Shown here in pieces: positions 1 through 12,669 of a stretch of DNA of 64,000 nucleotides. Made by a program: the position numbers and the translations under genes. The number at the start of each line of letters is the position of its first letter. Positions within the stretch are counted from its first letter, which is position 1. Under the pieces are notes generated by a model. It was not told where the DNA came from. It saw only the letters and a list, made by a program, of their open reading frames with translations, and searched no databases. The DNA comes from Erodium maritimum (Eukaryota > Streptophyta > Magnoliopsida > Geraniales > Geraniaceae), in the NCBI GenBank assembly GCA_963921825.1, contig OY997594.1:10421001-10485000 (forward strand). Direction: 5' to 3'.

Positions 1-1941
1 CCTTAAAATAATTAAATCAGTTAATTAATTCTGATTTTAAAAAAGATTTTTCTTTAAATCTGGGTAGACCCGGATCCGACCCGGATCCAAGCCCGACCCG
101 AGCCCAGATCCGGTCTGGGTCCGGATCCAAGTCCATGTCTGAGCCTGGACTGAGTCCACTTTGGGCCCAAGGCCCGTCCTCTGTTGTTGTTTGGCCCGAG
201 GCCCAGACTTCCTCGTCCGGCCCAGTCCAGGACCAGTCCGTCCAGAATCTTCGACCACAGGGAGAGGGGCGGCGAGGCCTCGTCTCAGTTCACCGGCGAT
301 CGAATAGAGCTCGGGGCGTAGATCTGAGCCGAGCTCTCCGGCGTGGGTAGCGACCGTCTGGGTTTCCGACCGAAGGGTTTCGAGTGCTCAGGTAACAGGT
401 GAGAGAGAGGTCGTCAGGGGAAGTGGAACCGGACGGGAAAACGAGCTCACCGTCACAGTTCCTTCTCAGATCTGGCACGGCGAGGTTCGACGGCGACGAT
501 CCGTTTCGAATCGAGTGAGAAGTAGAGAGAAGAAGAGGGATTTAGGCTTCTGGGTTTGGAGGTTTCAGTCACGGGTGCAGAAGGAGAAGAAGAACTAGAA
601 GGAGAAGCCGATTGGAGTCCCGACGATGATTTGTGAATGGGGCGTCGAAGTGAGAGGGTCTGGTGAGGCGCGCGTGGGAAAGGGAGAGAAGGAGGCGAGG
701 TGAGGGACGATGAACAGTTGTGAATGCTAGGGTTTTCACGCGTTTTAACGTGTGGGCTTGGGCTTCGAGTGATAGCGGGCCGAACTCGTGCGTATGGGCT
801 TGCCCAAAAACTGATTCTGGCCCAGTCTGTTTCCAACTTCTTCTCTCTTTTTTTTTGCTTTCAAATTCCAATTGTTGCAAATTCAGACCTCACGGTTTCG
901 ATTTTTCCAAAATGTTACCCTTTTGAATGAGTGCGAGTCTGATTCCTCTTCACCCATGAATATGACGTCGGCTTCGTCTGAGGGGAGACCGGTGTCTCCG
1001 GGATTTGCCGGTGATGCACCAGGAGAGATTGGAGAGGGAGATAGTTGGCCGGTGAGCCCGCGAACGGAACGGGAATCGGAGGGGAAGGAACGGTATGGAC
1101 AGTGGTGTACGGCAGGGGTGAAGGGGGAGTCGATCACTCCGGTGATCACATCCCCATCTGCTTGGTCTCCGTGCAGGGACGAGGATCGTTGCATGGAGTT
1201 CTCGGCGCAGTAGGATGAGGGGCGGGACCGGCCGGTGCGGAGGGAGGTACGAGTTTCACGTTGGTTGCAGGCAGTGGGCCCGCGGCCAAGGAAGAGGACG
1301 GTACGGCGTACGGTGGTGGCGTCGGTGGAAAGGGAGATGTCGGGGTCGAAGGAAGATCCAGTGGAGCCACTCCGGGATGGGATGGCGCTGATTCCGATTG
1401 TCATATCATCGGCATCGGCATCGGAGGCCTCTGAGTCTCCGGAGGCGGTGGCGTGGCGGCTACGGAAGAGGAAGGCGTCGTCGATTGAGCATCCTAGGGT
1501 TTCGGACGACGATCGCAGCAGGGTTGTGGGCCCGGGCCTGATGGCAGATGCGAGGCGGGTGGGTCAACCTGGACTGGGTGGGCCGGGCAGGCCTCAGGAT
1601 TGGGGGGTTGCAGCGAAGTCGGGATGGCAACCTCGGCCAGGCTCAGGCCCAATGGGCCAAGGAAGGAGTACCAGGCCAGGCTGGACGCCGGGAGGTCAGG
1701 GAGACGTGGCCCGATGGGCGACACGCTACGGGGCGGGATCGGGTCAAGGTCTGCGAACCGGGTCGGGCCAGGGGGTGCAGGTGGACTTTGGACAGACCCG
1801 AGTCGAATCGGACCCGGAGCATTACCCGAACCGTGGGGCCAATCGGACCGGGGTACGGGTTGTAACCCGTTTGGACCGAGGGGATGTGATGGGCGTCAGA
1901 CGTGGGACCAGATAGGTGAACTGGGTTCCCAAATGGGGTCG
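1..1941. other. GC-rich non-genic stretch
   Basis: No convincing gene. The first 250 bases carry clustered CCGGATCC/GACCCGG-type motifs and the rest is GC-rich with purine runs. Several overlapping frames stay open on both strands, which is what high GC content produces. The stretch leads in phase into the DUF4283-type relic that follows, so it may be the decayed 5' leader and first part of that retroelement reading frame. Confidence 0.4.
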
Positions 1942-2556
1942 ATGAGAATCAGAGAGGTGGTGGTGCCGGTCGAGGAGGTCACAAGGCGGGGTAATTGGTA
2001 TTGTTTTGTGCTGGCAGTCAAGGTACTGACAACTAAGAAGATCTATTGGAAGTCAGTGGTAGCAAGAATGGAAGATGCCTGAGGTATGAAAGTTGAGGCC
2101 AAACCTTTAGAGGGGGGTCTCATAGTTTTCTTCTTCAAGACAGCAACAGAAAGGGAGAGGGTTCTTCTGGGAGAACCTTAGTCGTTCTGGGACTCACTAG
2201 TATTATTTACAGATCTACGTGCCCACATGCAGGTCCAGAACTTGGAACTCCATCATTTCTCAGTATGGGCGCGTGTGTCGAATTTGCCAGTAGGGACATG
2301 GACGAGGGATGTGAGATTCCGTGTGGGGAATGCCCTAGGTGTTTGTCAAGGCGTGGATATGGATAAGGACAGACTATGCTGGGGAGACTTTATGAAGGTC
2401 AGGATCAGAGCGAACATCAGAGTTCCTTTGTAGAGCCAGGTTTGGTTTCGTCTATCAGTTTCCCAAGTACGTACTCGATTGGTGATTTCATATGAACATC
2501 TGCCTGAGCACTGCTTTGGATGCTGTTGTGCGTGTCATTTGTTCCCAGTATGCCCG
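1942..2556 (+). pseudogene. DUF4283 / CCHC zinc-knuckle protein relic (plant LINE ORF1-type)
   Basis: One forward frame reads through features of the DUF4283 plus zf-CCHC_4 proteins found in plant LINE-type elements. It starts with a VLTTKKIYWKSV segment. A middle section follows with VWARVSNLPVGTWTRDV, GNALGVCQGVDMDKD and WGDFMKVRIRANI. The last part is YEHLPEHCFGCCCACHLFPVC, in which C-X2-C-X4-H-X4-C spacing is kept. Three in-frame stop codons (2080-2082, 2179-2181, 2431-2433) break it, yet no frameshift is needed. Such ORF1 proteins bind nucleic acid during retrotransposition. No endonuclease or reverse transcriptase follows, so this is a truncated dead copy or a domesticated fragment that has since decayed. 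Confidence 0.65.
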
Positions 2557-3324
2557 ATGGTGGGAGGTAAAAGGGGCCCATCGCTGAAGGCACCGGCGGA
2601 TCACAGATCTGAGATGGAGAGGGCGAAACATGGGAAGGCGACGCCAGGAACAAACTGGACGTATATGAGAGGCTTGAAAAATGGGGGATCTAAGTCGGTT
2701 GGGCCGAGCACTCGTCAGACGAACACCTGTCTATTTTACTTATTTAATAATATTGTCATTCCTCTAAAAAATAATATAATAATATGTACAATCAACTTAA
2801 GAAAGAGATGCTATCTTGCCAATTTCTCCCGCTTTATTGAAGTCCACAAAAGAAACATGCATGGTTGACTTTGACAATACTCAACAGGGGCAGCCAAAAC
2901 AGCTCTCACATAGTCATAGATCGCGTGCTCATTGATTGGCGGAAGAGTCTTGTTATAGCCTTTTCCGTTGCAATAATTGGCGGCTTGAGTCCATACATTG
3001 ATACTTGAGTGCCGTGAAATAGACAGCTCTGTCACCTTCAAGGAGACTTGTTCATGTATTGTGATCATAAACCGAGTTTTATAGTTAGGAGCTTGATTAG
3101 AACAAACAGTGAGTAATGAAAAGTAATTAATAATTGCTACTTGTGAGTACAAAGGAGGAAATACAACTAACAAATGATCATTTTAACAAACAAAAAACCT
3201 AAAATGATAAATAAGGCACAAATGGTCTGCATTAAGTGCAAAAAGAAGACTTTCTTTCCCATATTAACACAAACCCAACTCGGCGTCAACATATCCATAG
3301 CAAGCTTGCTTGAGTCTGCAAGTA
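2557..3324. other. Spacer and 3' flank of the ZAR1-like gene
   Basis: No supported gene. A minus-strand open frame near 2811-3173 has no recognisable domain. The last 150 bases probably contain the 3' UTR of the minus-strand receptor kinase that ends at 3325. Confidence 0.4.
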
Positions 3325-5595
3325 CTAGACAATTTTAACCAACCCTTCCGCTTTTGGTACCACCAATCTGTCCAGAACATCAGAGATGTGCCTCATGGTA
3401 GGTCTTCTCTCAGGACTGCTACTAACACAAGCCATGGCAATCTTTATGACCCCTACCATCTCCTCTTCCTTATCCGCATCATCTTGAGCCAAAAACGGGT
3501 CAAGAACATCAGAAAGTGGCTTCTTCTCTTCAATGCAGAGCTCAATCCAGTGAACAAGATCCATTTCCATGCTACCAACTTGAACTACTGGCATCCTACC
3601 TGTAACGAGTTCCAGTACAATCACCCCGAACGAGTATATGTCCCACTTCTGTGACGGTTTCACCATTTTTAGTGCTTCTGGAGCTTGATAGTAAGCTCCC
3701 AAGTTCATAGATGGAGAAACTGCAGAAACTTCTGATGGTGCACCCTTTTGTAGGCTTTCATGTGGCTTCTCAGAAGCAATTCTATTAGATAGCATTGTTG
3801 GGGATCCTCCGGTGATATTAGCAAGGCGTCCAAGTCCAAAATCTGATATTTGGGGCTCCATGTTCTGTCCAAGCAATATGTTACTCGGCTTCAAATCTCC
3901 ATGAACATATTTCTTGGGGCTGAATTCATGGAGATAGACCAGGCCTTTTGCTATTCCCTTCATGATTTTTAATCTCACAGACCATGACATTGGTGTGAAT
4001 GATATCACTCCCGCTTTACCTGATAACAATTAAAGAACAACACATTCAAAATCAACATGGCCTAATCTAAGAACTAAAACGTACATATTAAATCACACAA
4101 AGTTGGTATATAAGTAGGCAAGCTTACCATGAATTGCAGTGGCAAGGTTTCCATTAGATGTATAATCATAGATGAGCAGCTTCTCCTCGACAGACCAATA
4201 ATAGGCTCTGAGAGTTGCAATATTTGGATGTCTAAGCTTCCCGATTGCTTCTACCTCTGTCTGAAATTCCTTAAACCTTTGAGAACCACCTTCTCCTAAT
4301 CTTCTAACAGCTAAAGTAAGGCCGTCTTCAAGCACAACTTTGTACACGATACCAATTCCACTCTTTCCAAGAACAAAAGCCGATGCCTTGAGTAGCTCAT
4401 CAAGATCGAAAGCCACCTGTGTATCCAGTGGGACGAGATCATATTGCTCCACGTGTTCTGATAGAGTATCTGATTCATCTTTTCTGAAGCACAAACACTC
4501 CAACCTTCTCTTCTTTCCCTTCTCGAAACCATGGCCATTTTCATCTTTGTTCTTACCACAACCCCAAATTCTTGAATAGCAATATGAGAACAACAACCCA
4601 GCAAGGCAAATTCCAATCACATCACTCACTGCTATAGCAACAACAGCACCCTTACTTAGCCTTCTTCCTTTTCCACCTCTGTCGTCTGTAATCTGAGTGG
4701 AGTTGCTTGGAAGAAAAGGATAGGAGGAAGGTGAATTTGCACCAGGAGTATCGGGAGGACAGGGGTTCTTCAATGGAGGGCCACAGAGACCAGGGTTCCC
4801 AATAAATGCAGTTGGTCCTCTATTCATCAGAGCTCCATTTTGGGGTATTGCACCGCTTAAATTGTTATAAGTAAGGTCAATGTAAACCTTCTCAGGAAGA
4901 TTTCCAAGGCTAGCTGGGATGGAACCACTGAATAGATTGTGAGACAAATCAACAGTCCCTTGTAAGCTAGACAAATTTCCCACATCACTGGGAATTGAAC
5001 CATTAAACTTATTGAAGGAAAGGTCAAGTTTTGCCAGAGAACCCAAACCATTCCCAAGCCCATCAGGAAGAGAGCCTGTGAAATTGTTTTGACTAAGATC
5101 AAGGGTTCTAAGCCTCTTGCATTGAACAATTGAAGAAGGTATTGACCCATTGAAGAAATTTTGTGACAAATCTAAGGTTTGGAGGTAAGTGAGCTTGCCA
5201 AACTCATTTGGAACAGACCCAGAAAAGGAATTACCATAAAGAACCAAACTTTGCAGCCCCTGAGGTTGAAAGAGCTCAACAGGCAAAGTCCCAGAAAGCT
5301 TATTGTTCCTCAAATTGACATGACGGAGGTCGGGGAGAGATCCTAGAGAGGAAGGAAGAAACCCAGAGAGTTTCTTCCTGGGAATGCTAAGAGAAACAAC
5401 TCTCTGATCCTTGCATGTAACTCCATTCCATGAACAAGGGTTCTCATCAGAAGAGTTCCAGTTGCTGAGACACCCTTCAGGGTCCTCTGCAATGGCCTGC
5501 TTGAATGAGAGAAGAGCAGAGCCTTCCCCATTCAAGGCACCCTCAAGACCATGAGAGTTGCAGAGAAGCAAAATAAAGAAAACCAAAGGAAACAT
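3325..5595 (-). CDS. ZAR1: LRR receptor-like protein kinase, ZAR1-like
   Basis: Two exons, 5595-4128 and 4019-3325, joined across a GT-AG intron (4127-4020), encode 720 residues. The ATG at 5595 is chosen because it opens a signal peptide ([12 protein letters not shown]). An LRRNT-type region with paired cysteines and about six leucine-rich repeats follow to residue 255, then a transmembrane segment at about 315-342. The kinase domain begins at about 400. The glycine loop reads [10 protein letters not shown], the usual ATP-binding lysine is Arg in LAVRRLG, the catalytic loop is [11 protein letters not shown] instead of HRD, and DFG is intact. These substitutions are normal for this LRR-III group, which includes Arabidopsis ZAR1. 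ZAR1 acts at the plasma membrane in the asymmetric division of the zygote; the same role here is inferred from similarity. Confidence 0.9.
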
Positions 5596-6417
5596 GGATC
5601 GATGGAGCAAAAGAAGTCACAATATACAAAATTGAGACTGAAAGCGCGTACCTTTCTGTACAAAAGAAAACCCAGGTGATGAAGAAGAAAGCTCAGAGGG
5701 AGAGAGAAAGAGAATGGAGGAGAGTGTGAGAGCTTTGACAGAAATAGATGAGTGCTTGAGGGAATGGGTAGAAACACACGGGAAGATGGACAAAAGTCCA
5801 GAAAAATGGAAAAGCAAAAGGTTGGTGAGATGATCCAATAATTCCTTTCCCGCTACACATGTGATAAATTGTTATTTCTCATATTAATTTCATCGTGACA
5901 TTTGGGTAAATGTTAGCATGTAACCGTCTCCATCCTGCTGTGTTGATCCCCAGCTTATGTTGAATTTCACTCATTGAACATGGTTTGAAAAGAATCATCA
6001 ACTTCACACCATTTTATTCTTTTCTTGGTCATCAGGGATCAAATCTGGTTGGAGATAATAAATTGTTGTTGTTTGAGTTTTTTTTATCAGTAAATTTTTT
6101 TTATAAAACATTTAATCTTCCAAAATAAAAAGAGAAGACAAGGAACTGATGAATCAGCCCTAAGTATAAACAAAAGCACTAACAAAAATGCACAGCCTCA
6201 TAATAATCCCAATAAGAAGAGGAAACCAAACACATAGTCTAGTTACTAAATATAACTAACATGAAACAAATATGAGCCAACAAGGACAGATTATCGATTG
6301 TCTTATTGTTACAATACATTGATTATGTTCTTTCAAAACATTGATGGCAAGAGTTGTTTTTGTATTAAGTTTAAAACCTATAATAATATTATAATACACG
6401 TTTAAAATGACACCCAT
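5596..6417. other. Upstream region of the ZAR1-like gene
   Basis: This holds the 5' UTR and promoter of the minus-strand receptor kinase. Positions 5600-5840 are rich in CT on the coding strand, as in many plant 5' leaders. No other gene is seen. Confidence 0.4.
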
Positions 6418-6420
6418 TTA

Positions 6421-6711
6421 GAGCATCTCCAATGGTTAGACACTGTGCAGTGTCTAGGAGCAGTGTCTAACCATTGTTTTTGGCTTCCAGACACTGCTTC
6501 CAGACACTACTCCTCCAATGGTGCAGTGTCTAGGAGCAGTGTCTAGCCATGGTAGGAAGCATTTTTGGAACAAAATGGCCAGTAGACACTACTTGGCGTC
6601 GTTGTCAGATTCAGCAACGACCAGTAGACACGACCAGCCGTGTCTACGCGTCGTGTCAGGGCCGTACCTACGCCAGACACGACGGATAGACACAACCCGT
6701 TTGAGCTGCTC
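6421..6711. mobile_element. Tourist-like MITE (PIF/Harbinger derived), TTA target duplication
   Basis: A 291-bp non-coding element flanked by TTA on both sides (6418-6420 and 6712-6714). It starts GAGCATCTCC and ends with the imperfect inverse GGAGCTGCTC-type end (TTGAGCTGCTC). The TTA duplication and GAGCAT termini match PIF/Harbinger-related MITEs. Inside is a perfect 16-bp inverted repeat, CAATGGTTAGACACTG at 6430-6445 against 6461-6476, and the CAGTGTCTAGGAGCAGTGTC unit recurs near 6523-6543. Confidence 0.75.
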
Positions 6712-6714
6712 TTA

Positions 6715-9572
6715 GACTCAAGCAGAAACTCCACACCATCTTATAGGTTATAGCTGTTATTTTCCGAATTTTGGATGATCATCATTATGATTAAGTTAAT
6801 GGTGGGGATTGGAATGATGGCAACGAATCAATCCCAAAATGGACAACCATGATTAAGACCACCGCACCAGGCTCTTGAACCGTTGAAATCATGATGCTGA
6901 GCCTGAGTGAACCCACTGACAACCCAAAACCCAAATCAGAGTTTTCCTTTCAATAACAACGAATCTTAACTCACCAAATGCCACTGATCATGAAAATAAG
7001 CCAGGTTTGACCGTGAAGATCAAAACAAACGTACGACTCTGATCTTTCTTCCTTTTGTGACTGTGTGATTGACCACACAGTAACAGTCCTCCTCAATGCC
7101 CACCCCACCCCTTGTGCCGCCAATCGAGTGAGTTCGTTATCGCGATTATTACTGTGGTGGTACATATAATTTTGTTATGTCGTGACTCGTGAGATAACTT
7201 TATGATAAATTGACATGTGAAGTCGCCAAGGAAGGAAGTAGCCGTTTGTCATGGAGCGGAACACTCTACTTATTACAACAACTTTTTTCTGTGCGCTTTT
7301 TCTATAGAGTATAGACCGCCTCTGTCAACCGAATATTACTACTCTCTGCTGGGGCTTATTTGTAAACAGATTTTTTTGAGGGGTGCTATAGGAAAACTTC
7401 AAAGTATGTTTCTTTTAGAATTGTTAATGGACAATAATTGAGAATTTGGAAATGTCGGTTGTGTTAAATTTGATGGGATTGTGTCAAGTCAAGGCCTGTA
7501 CTATGTAACTATGTTAAGTGAATAAAATATATGATTGATTCAAGAGAGGAATGTGCAGTGATTTAAACAAAACAAAAAAAAAAGGATGATGAGATATAAG
7601 AAGAAAAAAAAGCCTTAACATGTATATTAGGTTTGGATAGCTATGTTCCAAACAAAAATCAAGATCATTTAAAATTATGTGATTATATTTGGTATTGAAT
7701 AAGTTTTTGTTTTGATCTTTTTTGACTCTCAGCTATCATAGAATTTGTGACAATAGACAGTGGAGTGACAAATATCCTATTCCCCTATGAATTAATTAAA
7801 GGAAGAGTAGATAAATAGTGGATTAATTGCAACTTTACAGCGGAGAGTTTAATACTCTGTGAAGGACAATTGTGCTTTTGGAAGAAAGCTACTTTATGTG
7901 CACCACAGTCACTGTTGCCCTGTCAAACACCTGTGTTTAGAATTTTTGTTGGAAAACCAAGAGCAGGGCCTAATTAATTACTCCCTCCCTCTTAATCCTA
8001 AATAGAATAAGAATTTAGAAAGTTGACGTTTATTTTTATTTTTTGTTTCATGTCTTGCTATTTTCCTTCATAATTAAAGGCTTAAAGCTATCAGTATTCA
8101 GTAGTATAATCTTTCAAATAAGATTTTTTATTATATTTTATTTAAATAACGTAATTATTTGTGTTTTTTAGCCAAAGATACGAATTTTATTACTTCAGAA
8201 AAGAGTCATTACATGTTTAAAGTCCCCTAAGGGTCGAACAATAACTCTGTAACAGGAGACCATCTAGTACGGTTATTAAAGATCCATAGAGACAAACATA
8301 AATAAAATGACTAAGCACCTTTTGATCCATGGAGAGGACTCGTTTCATCTAATTGAAAATCAAACCTGACTTTATCGGTAACATAGAGAGGAGTGACTAT
8401 TACCAGGGACCCCTCCCAAGTCGAGTCCCTGTAGTCATGGTATCCACTCATTCCTCCTGCCTCATGACGAGACTGTTTACCGGTCCTCACCTGATCATCA
8501 CATCATTCCAGCACTTTCCATTAGGGTGCTCCATTCCCACTACTCGAGTATTGGTCCACTACTAAGTTTTTTCAGTTGGGAACAACCACCCAGTCCACTA
8601 TACCATTAGGTATATTGTTCTGGGTTACTATTGGACTGCTTCCTCGAGATAAGGGCTCCTTAGACATAGGGTTCTAGGTTAAAGGCCTAAAACCATGTAG
8701 AGGACTTTGGGGAGGCTTGGATGTCCAGTTCGTCGCATATTGTTTGTGGTTCTGGGATAAATTACAGTAGCGATGTACCAAAACCAGCGACGCTTGGCAT
8801 ATCCTGATCGCATGCCTGAGGACCATGGACAATCCGCCCACAATTGCCATAAAATATTGACAATTTGGATTAGGTGAGGGAACACGGGATCGGGTCCCGA
8901 AATTCCTTGAAACGTAGTAGGAGATTACGACGTAGGGGCGATCTATATATAGAGTGTCAGAACCGGAATTTGACCGCTCCTTCTCAGCATTGCTCTCATT
9001 GATCACACGACACCTCAACATCAACGCCAAGACGACTTCAATCGTCTCCCCAATCGTCCTCGTCCTCACTAGTGGTGGGAGGTCGTGGGCATGGACCCAC
9101 AACTACAAGCAGTTCAGGTCAAGGAGGTCTCGAGCCATCGGGTCGATATCCCCAAGGATCAGTGGGTGGCCGTCGAAGCACCACAGTTCGTTACTCTGGC
9201 CCTAAGAGCGTGCCTCCTCGAATTCAAAGTAGAACTCGAATATCCCTGGTTAGACGTGAGCGGCCAGCCCCCATTTCCCTTCCACATAGAATTTTCCGAT
9301 GGTCCCTCATTCCAAAAAAGAGGGCTTCCATCTCTTCCGTCGCCGATCAGAGACCAATCACATTCCTTCTTAGAGAGCCGCACGCTGGAGGATGTTCCAA
9401 GACCAGCAACGACTTTCCTCCCAACGCTCCATGGGAAAAAGGGGAAATGCCCTGTGACTACTTGATCTGTGGGTCAACCTTGCAAATTTGGTTGTTCGGT
9501 TTAAGTAGTACCAAGCCCAGCCCAGCCCAGCCCCGCTCTACAGAATAGGATTGAATAAACAAATAATTTCAA
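6715..9572. other. Intergenic region without a recognised gene
   Basis: Mostly AT-rich spacer. From about 8170 to 9540 composition changes to mixed GC with several short open frames. A CTATATATAG motif near 8942 is followed by CT-rich DNA, and a forward frame of 126 codons begins at 9085. None of the frames carries a domain I recognise. It could be a decayed LTR-retrotransposon fragment, but no LTR pair or target duplication was found. Confidence 0.35.
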
Positions 9573-9580
9573 TTTTCAAG

Positions 9581-10998
9581 GGGAAATTTCATAAAATATG
9601 CCTCATAATGGTATAAATTTGTTTTCTATGCTAGTATAGTTCAAATTTTGAAAAATATGCTTTTCAATTGTTTTAGGACAATAATACCCTCATTCTAATT
9701 TAAACAAGATAATTCATAGTTTATTAATTCATTTAAATCTATTTTAAGAATAAATATTCAATTTTTAAATAAAATATTTTTTTAAAATTTATAAATTATT
9801 AAAATTGTATTTTATTTTCTTAAAAATCAAATTATTTCGATAAATATTTTTAAAAATAGAATTCAACGATAATTTTTCAAAAAAAAATATTATACTTCAT
9901 TATTTTTTTTCGGTTTTATTAATTATTAAATTGTTATTTTAATTTATAAATTTTTAAATCGGATTATTTTGATAAATACAATTTGAAAGATAATTAAGTT
10001 TTATAAAAATAAATTCAAACCAGATTTTCATAATTAATAAAATATGAATGTAGTAACTAATAAAATTGAACAAAATGTATTTTTATAAAAATAAATTTTA
10101 TTAATTACTACATTCATATTTTACTTTTAATATAATTTGAAAAATAAATTAAAATCTGATTTTCATAATTAATACAATATATTATAAATTTAAATATCTT
10201 TCTAAAATTATTATCAGAGTATTCTGTTTTTAAAATAAATTCAAATCTGATTTTTATAATTACTAATATTAACAAAATATTTTTTCTAATATACGAATAT
10301 ATAAAGGGAAAGAATATTTTTTATATAAAAAAATATTATTCTATATTATTAATTATTAAAATCAGATCTTAATTTATTTTTATATAAAAAACAGATTACG
10401 TTGATAAATAATTTTTAAAGATAATTAAATTTATAATATATTTTATTAATTATGAAAATAATATTTTAATTTTTAATTTATTTTTCAAATTAAAATTTAA
10501 AAAATAAACTACGAATTACTAATAAAATTATATAAAATATATTTTATTATAAAATCGAAATTATTTTTCAAAAGTTTATAAAATTGAATTATCTTTCATA
10601 TTATATTTTTCAAATAATCCGATTTAAAAAATATAAATTTAAATAGGAATTTAATAATTAATAAAACTGGAAAAAAATAATGAAGTATAATATTTTTGTT
10701 TGAAACATCATCGTTGAATTATCTTTTTAAAAATATTTGTCAAAATAATTTGATTTTTAAGAAAATAAAATATAATTTTAATAAATTTAAAATTTTAAAA
10801 AATATTTTATTTAAGAACTGAATATTTATTTTGAAAATAGATTTAAATGAATTAATAAAATATGAATTATCTTGTTTAAATTAGAATGAGGGTATTATTG
10901 TCCTAAACTAATTGAAAAGCATATTTTTCAAATTTTGAACTATACTAGTATAGGAAACAAATTTATACCATTATGAGGCATATTTTATGAAATTTCCC
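9581..10998. mobile_element. AT-rich foldback element with long inverted arms and 8-bp TSD
   Basis: A 1,418-bp element. It begins GGGAAATTTCATAAAATATG and ends with the reverse complement of that sequence. The same 8 bases, TTTTCAAG, flank it at 9573-9580 and 10999-11006. The similarity between arms is not limited to the tips: blocks near 9600-9740 match the inverse of 10840-10990, and blocks near 9830-9990 match the inverse of 10600-10760, so the arms run for several hundred bases. There is no coding capacity. The structure fits a Mutator-like or hAT-like foldback element; the 8-bp duplication does not settle which. Confidence 0.8.
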
Positions 10999-11006
10999 TT
11001 TTCAAG

Positions 11007-12669
11007 TAACTAATTGGGATTAATTTGGAAAAAATCGGATAATTGCTAAAACAAAACAACTGTGGCAGTTAGAACAAATAACTATTGGTAGTACACGTAA
11101 ACGAAAACTAGTGAAAATGCGACGAGAGACACTAAGAAACGACGCCGTTTACGTTGCCGGTCACCCTAGTGCCTGAGAGAATCCGGTGATCGTTGAGATA
11201 ATGTCGGAGGCCAGTGGAAGGAAGCTGTACACTCAGGCCGTCCCCTACCTCGCCGCTTACGGCTTTCAGATCTCTCACTATTCGTGCGCTATACTATTTT
11301 AAGGGCGATTTATGTTATTGATTTGAGTAATTAACGATTCAGTGCCGTAAATTCGCTATCAGGCACTTGGAATGTTGACGTCAGTTCCTGGAGCTTCTTA
11401 TACAGCGCTTCAAGCCGTGGTTCCATACTCCTTGATTCATTTGTTTGGCTGGGTTTTATCTCTTGATCTCTCTTACTTTCATTTTTGCATTTCTCTCGAT
11501 TTTGTTTTCTTCTGATTAAGAACAAATCTTACTTAATTTTCATTTTTCATTATATAAGCAACACTTTTGCTTGATTTTTTATGAGCTTGAATTGTGCTAA
11601 TCTCCTCTTAGTTTTATGCAGATTCCAACACAATTTAGTAATTGGCACTCTAAGGAGATGACACTAATCTCGTTCTTAAACTCTCTAGACCAGGTGCATA
11701 GTAGATCATTCTGAATTTTAACATCTTCAATTATTGTTAACTTGTTATATTTTTGGGATTTGTCCAACTTATACTTATTACTTGACTCATGCTAGTGTGC
11801 TTGTCATACTTGTAATATATGCATTTCAATCTAGAGAAGTGCATGAGTGTAGTTCCAGCATTGTCTGGCTTTGTCTTTAGATGTCCATGGAAATTGTACT
11901 TACTTAGTTGATTGACGACACGATTCAATTGAACATACTTGATAGAGTTGCAACATTTTTACATAAAATTCCCTACTAATACACAATTTCTTAATTCAGG
12001 AAAAGGCAGAAATCCAACTTATCATGTCAAAATTTTATTTTCATACAGAAATAGAGAAACCAAGTTGAAACCCTGGTAGTGCGTAGAACTAGAGAAGAGA
12101 TGTTTGCTCAGTTCATCTGGTTTCTTATGTATCAGCTACTGTATATTTCTTAGAATGATGAGTATGATTTAAAGTTTTCTTTGGAGCACTGAATGTGATT
12201 TGATTGCTAAATTCCTTAAGATCACAACTGGTGGAATATGCACATGGTCTACAAGCTGGAGCGTCTCACCAATCACATCTGCAGAAGTCAACTTTCGGTG
12301 TATATTGACAAGGCTCCTTTTAGCAGGGTCCCCCCCATAGTCGAGATGAGTCTGTGTTGCAAAATGAAGTCTATCTAGTTACTCGGGGAAAGGTAATTCC
12401 CAAGAGAATGTGGCTCAATGTAAGCCACTTGAAATCTAGAAAAAAAGATGACAAGATGAGTCTGGTTGTAAACTCTTTGATTATTTATCATGATCAATGC
12501 AATTACACATCAATACTAGTGTATTAACTGTGTTGAATTCCTGTAAGACTGCCTCAAACTAATAAGCTTAACTTCTTCTAACTGTTGCTCTATGGCTGTA
12601 GCTGAAGAATACTCTCTTGTGACTCTTGTAGGTGCAGAACACCCATGCATATACAGTTGGAAATTGAAT
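11007..12669. other. Intergenic region
   Basis: No gene supported. Near 11140-11280 there is a short GC-rich island with an ATG at 11201 and about 25 open codons, and on the opposite strand a short open frame around 11335-11440. Neither shows a domain or clear splice structure. The last 150 bases should include the 3' UTR of the small membrane protein gene. Confidence 0.35.

Noticed and set aside
453..880. Overlapping Ser/Leu-rich open frames on the minus strand
   Set aside because: Frames arise from GA-rich DNA; several overlap in different phases and none has a domain.
2811..3173. 120-codon minus-strand open frame
   Set aside because: No ATG in good context, no known domain, and unlike the codon use of neighbouring genes.
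11190..11525. ATG at 11201 followed by about 25 codons (MSEASGRKLYTQ), and a minus-strand frame with EPRLEALYKKLQ near 11335-11440
   Set aside because: Both look slightly gene-like but have no recognisable domain, no clear splice signals and no continuing exons.
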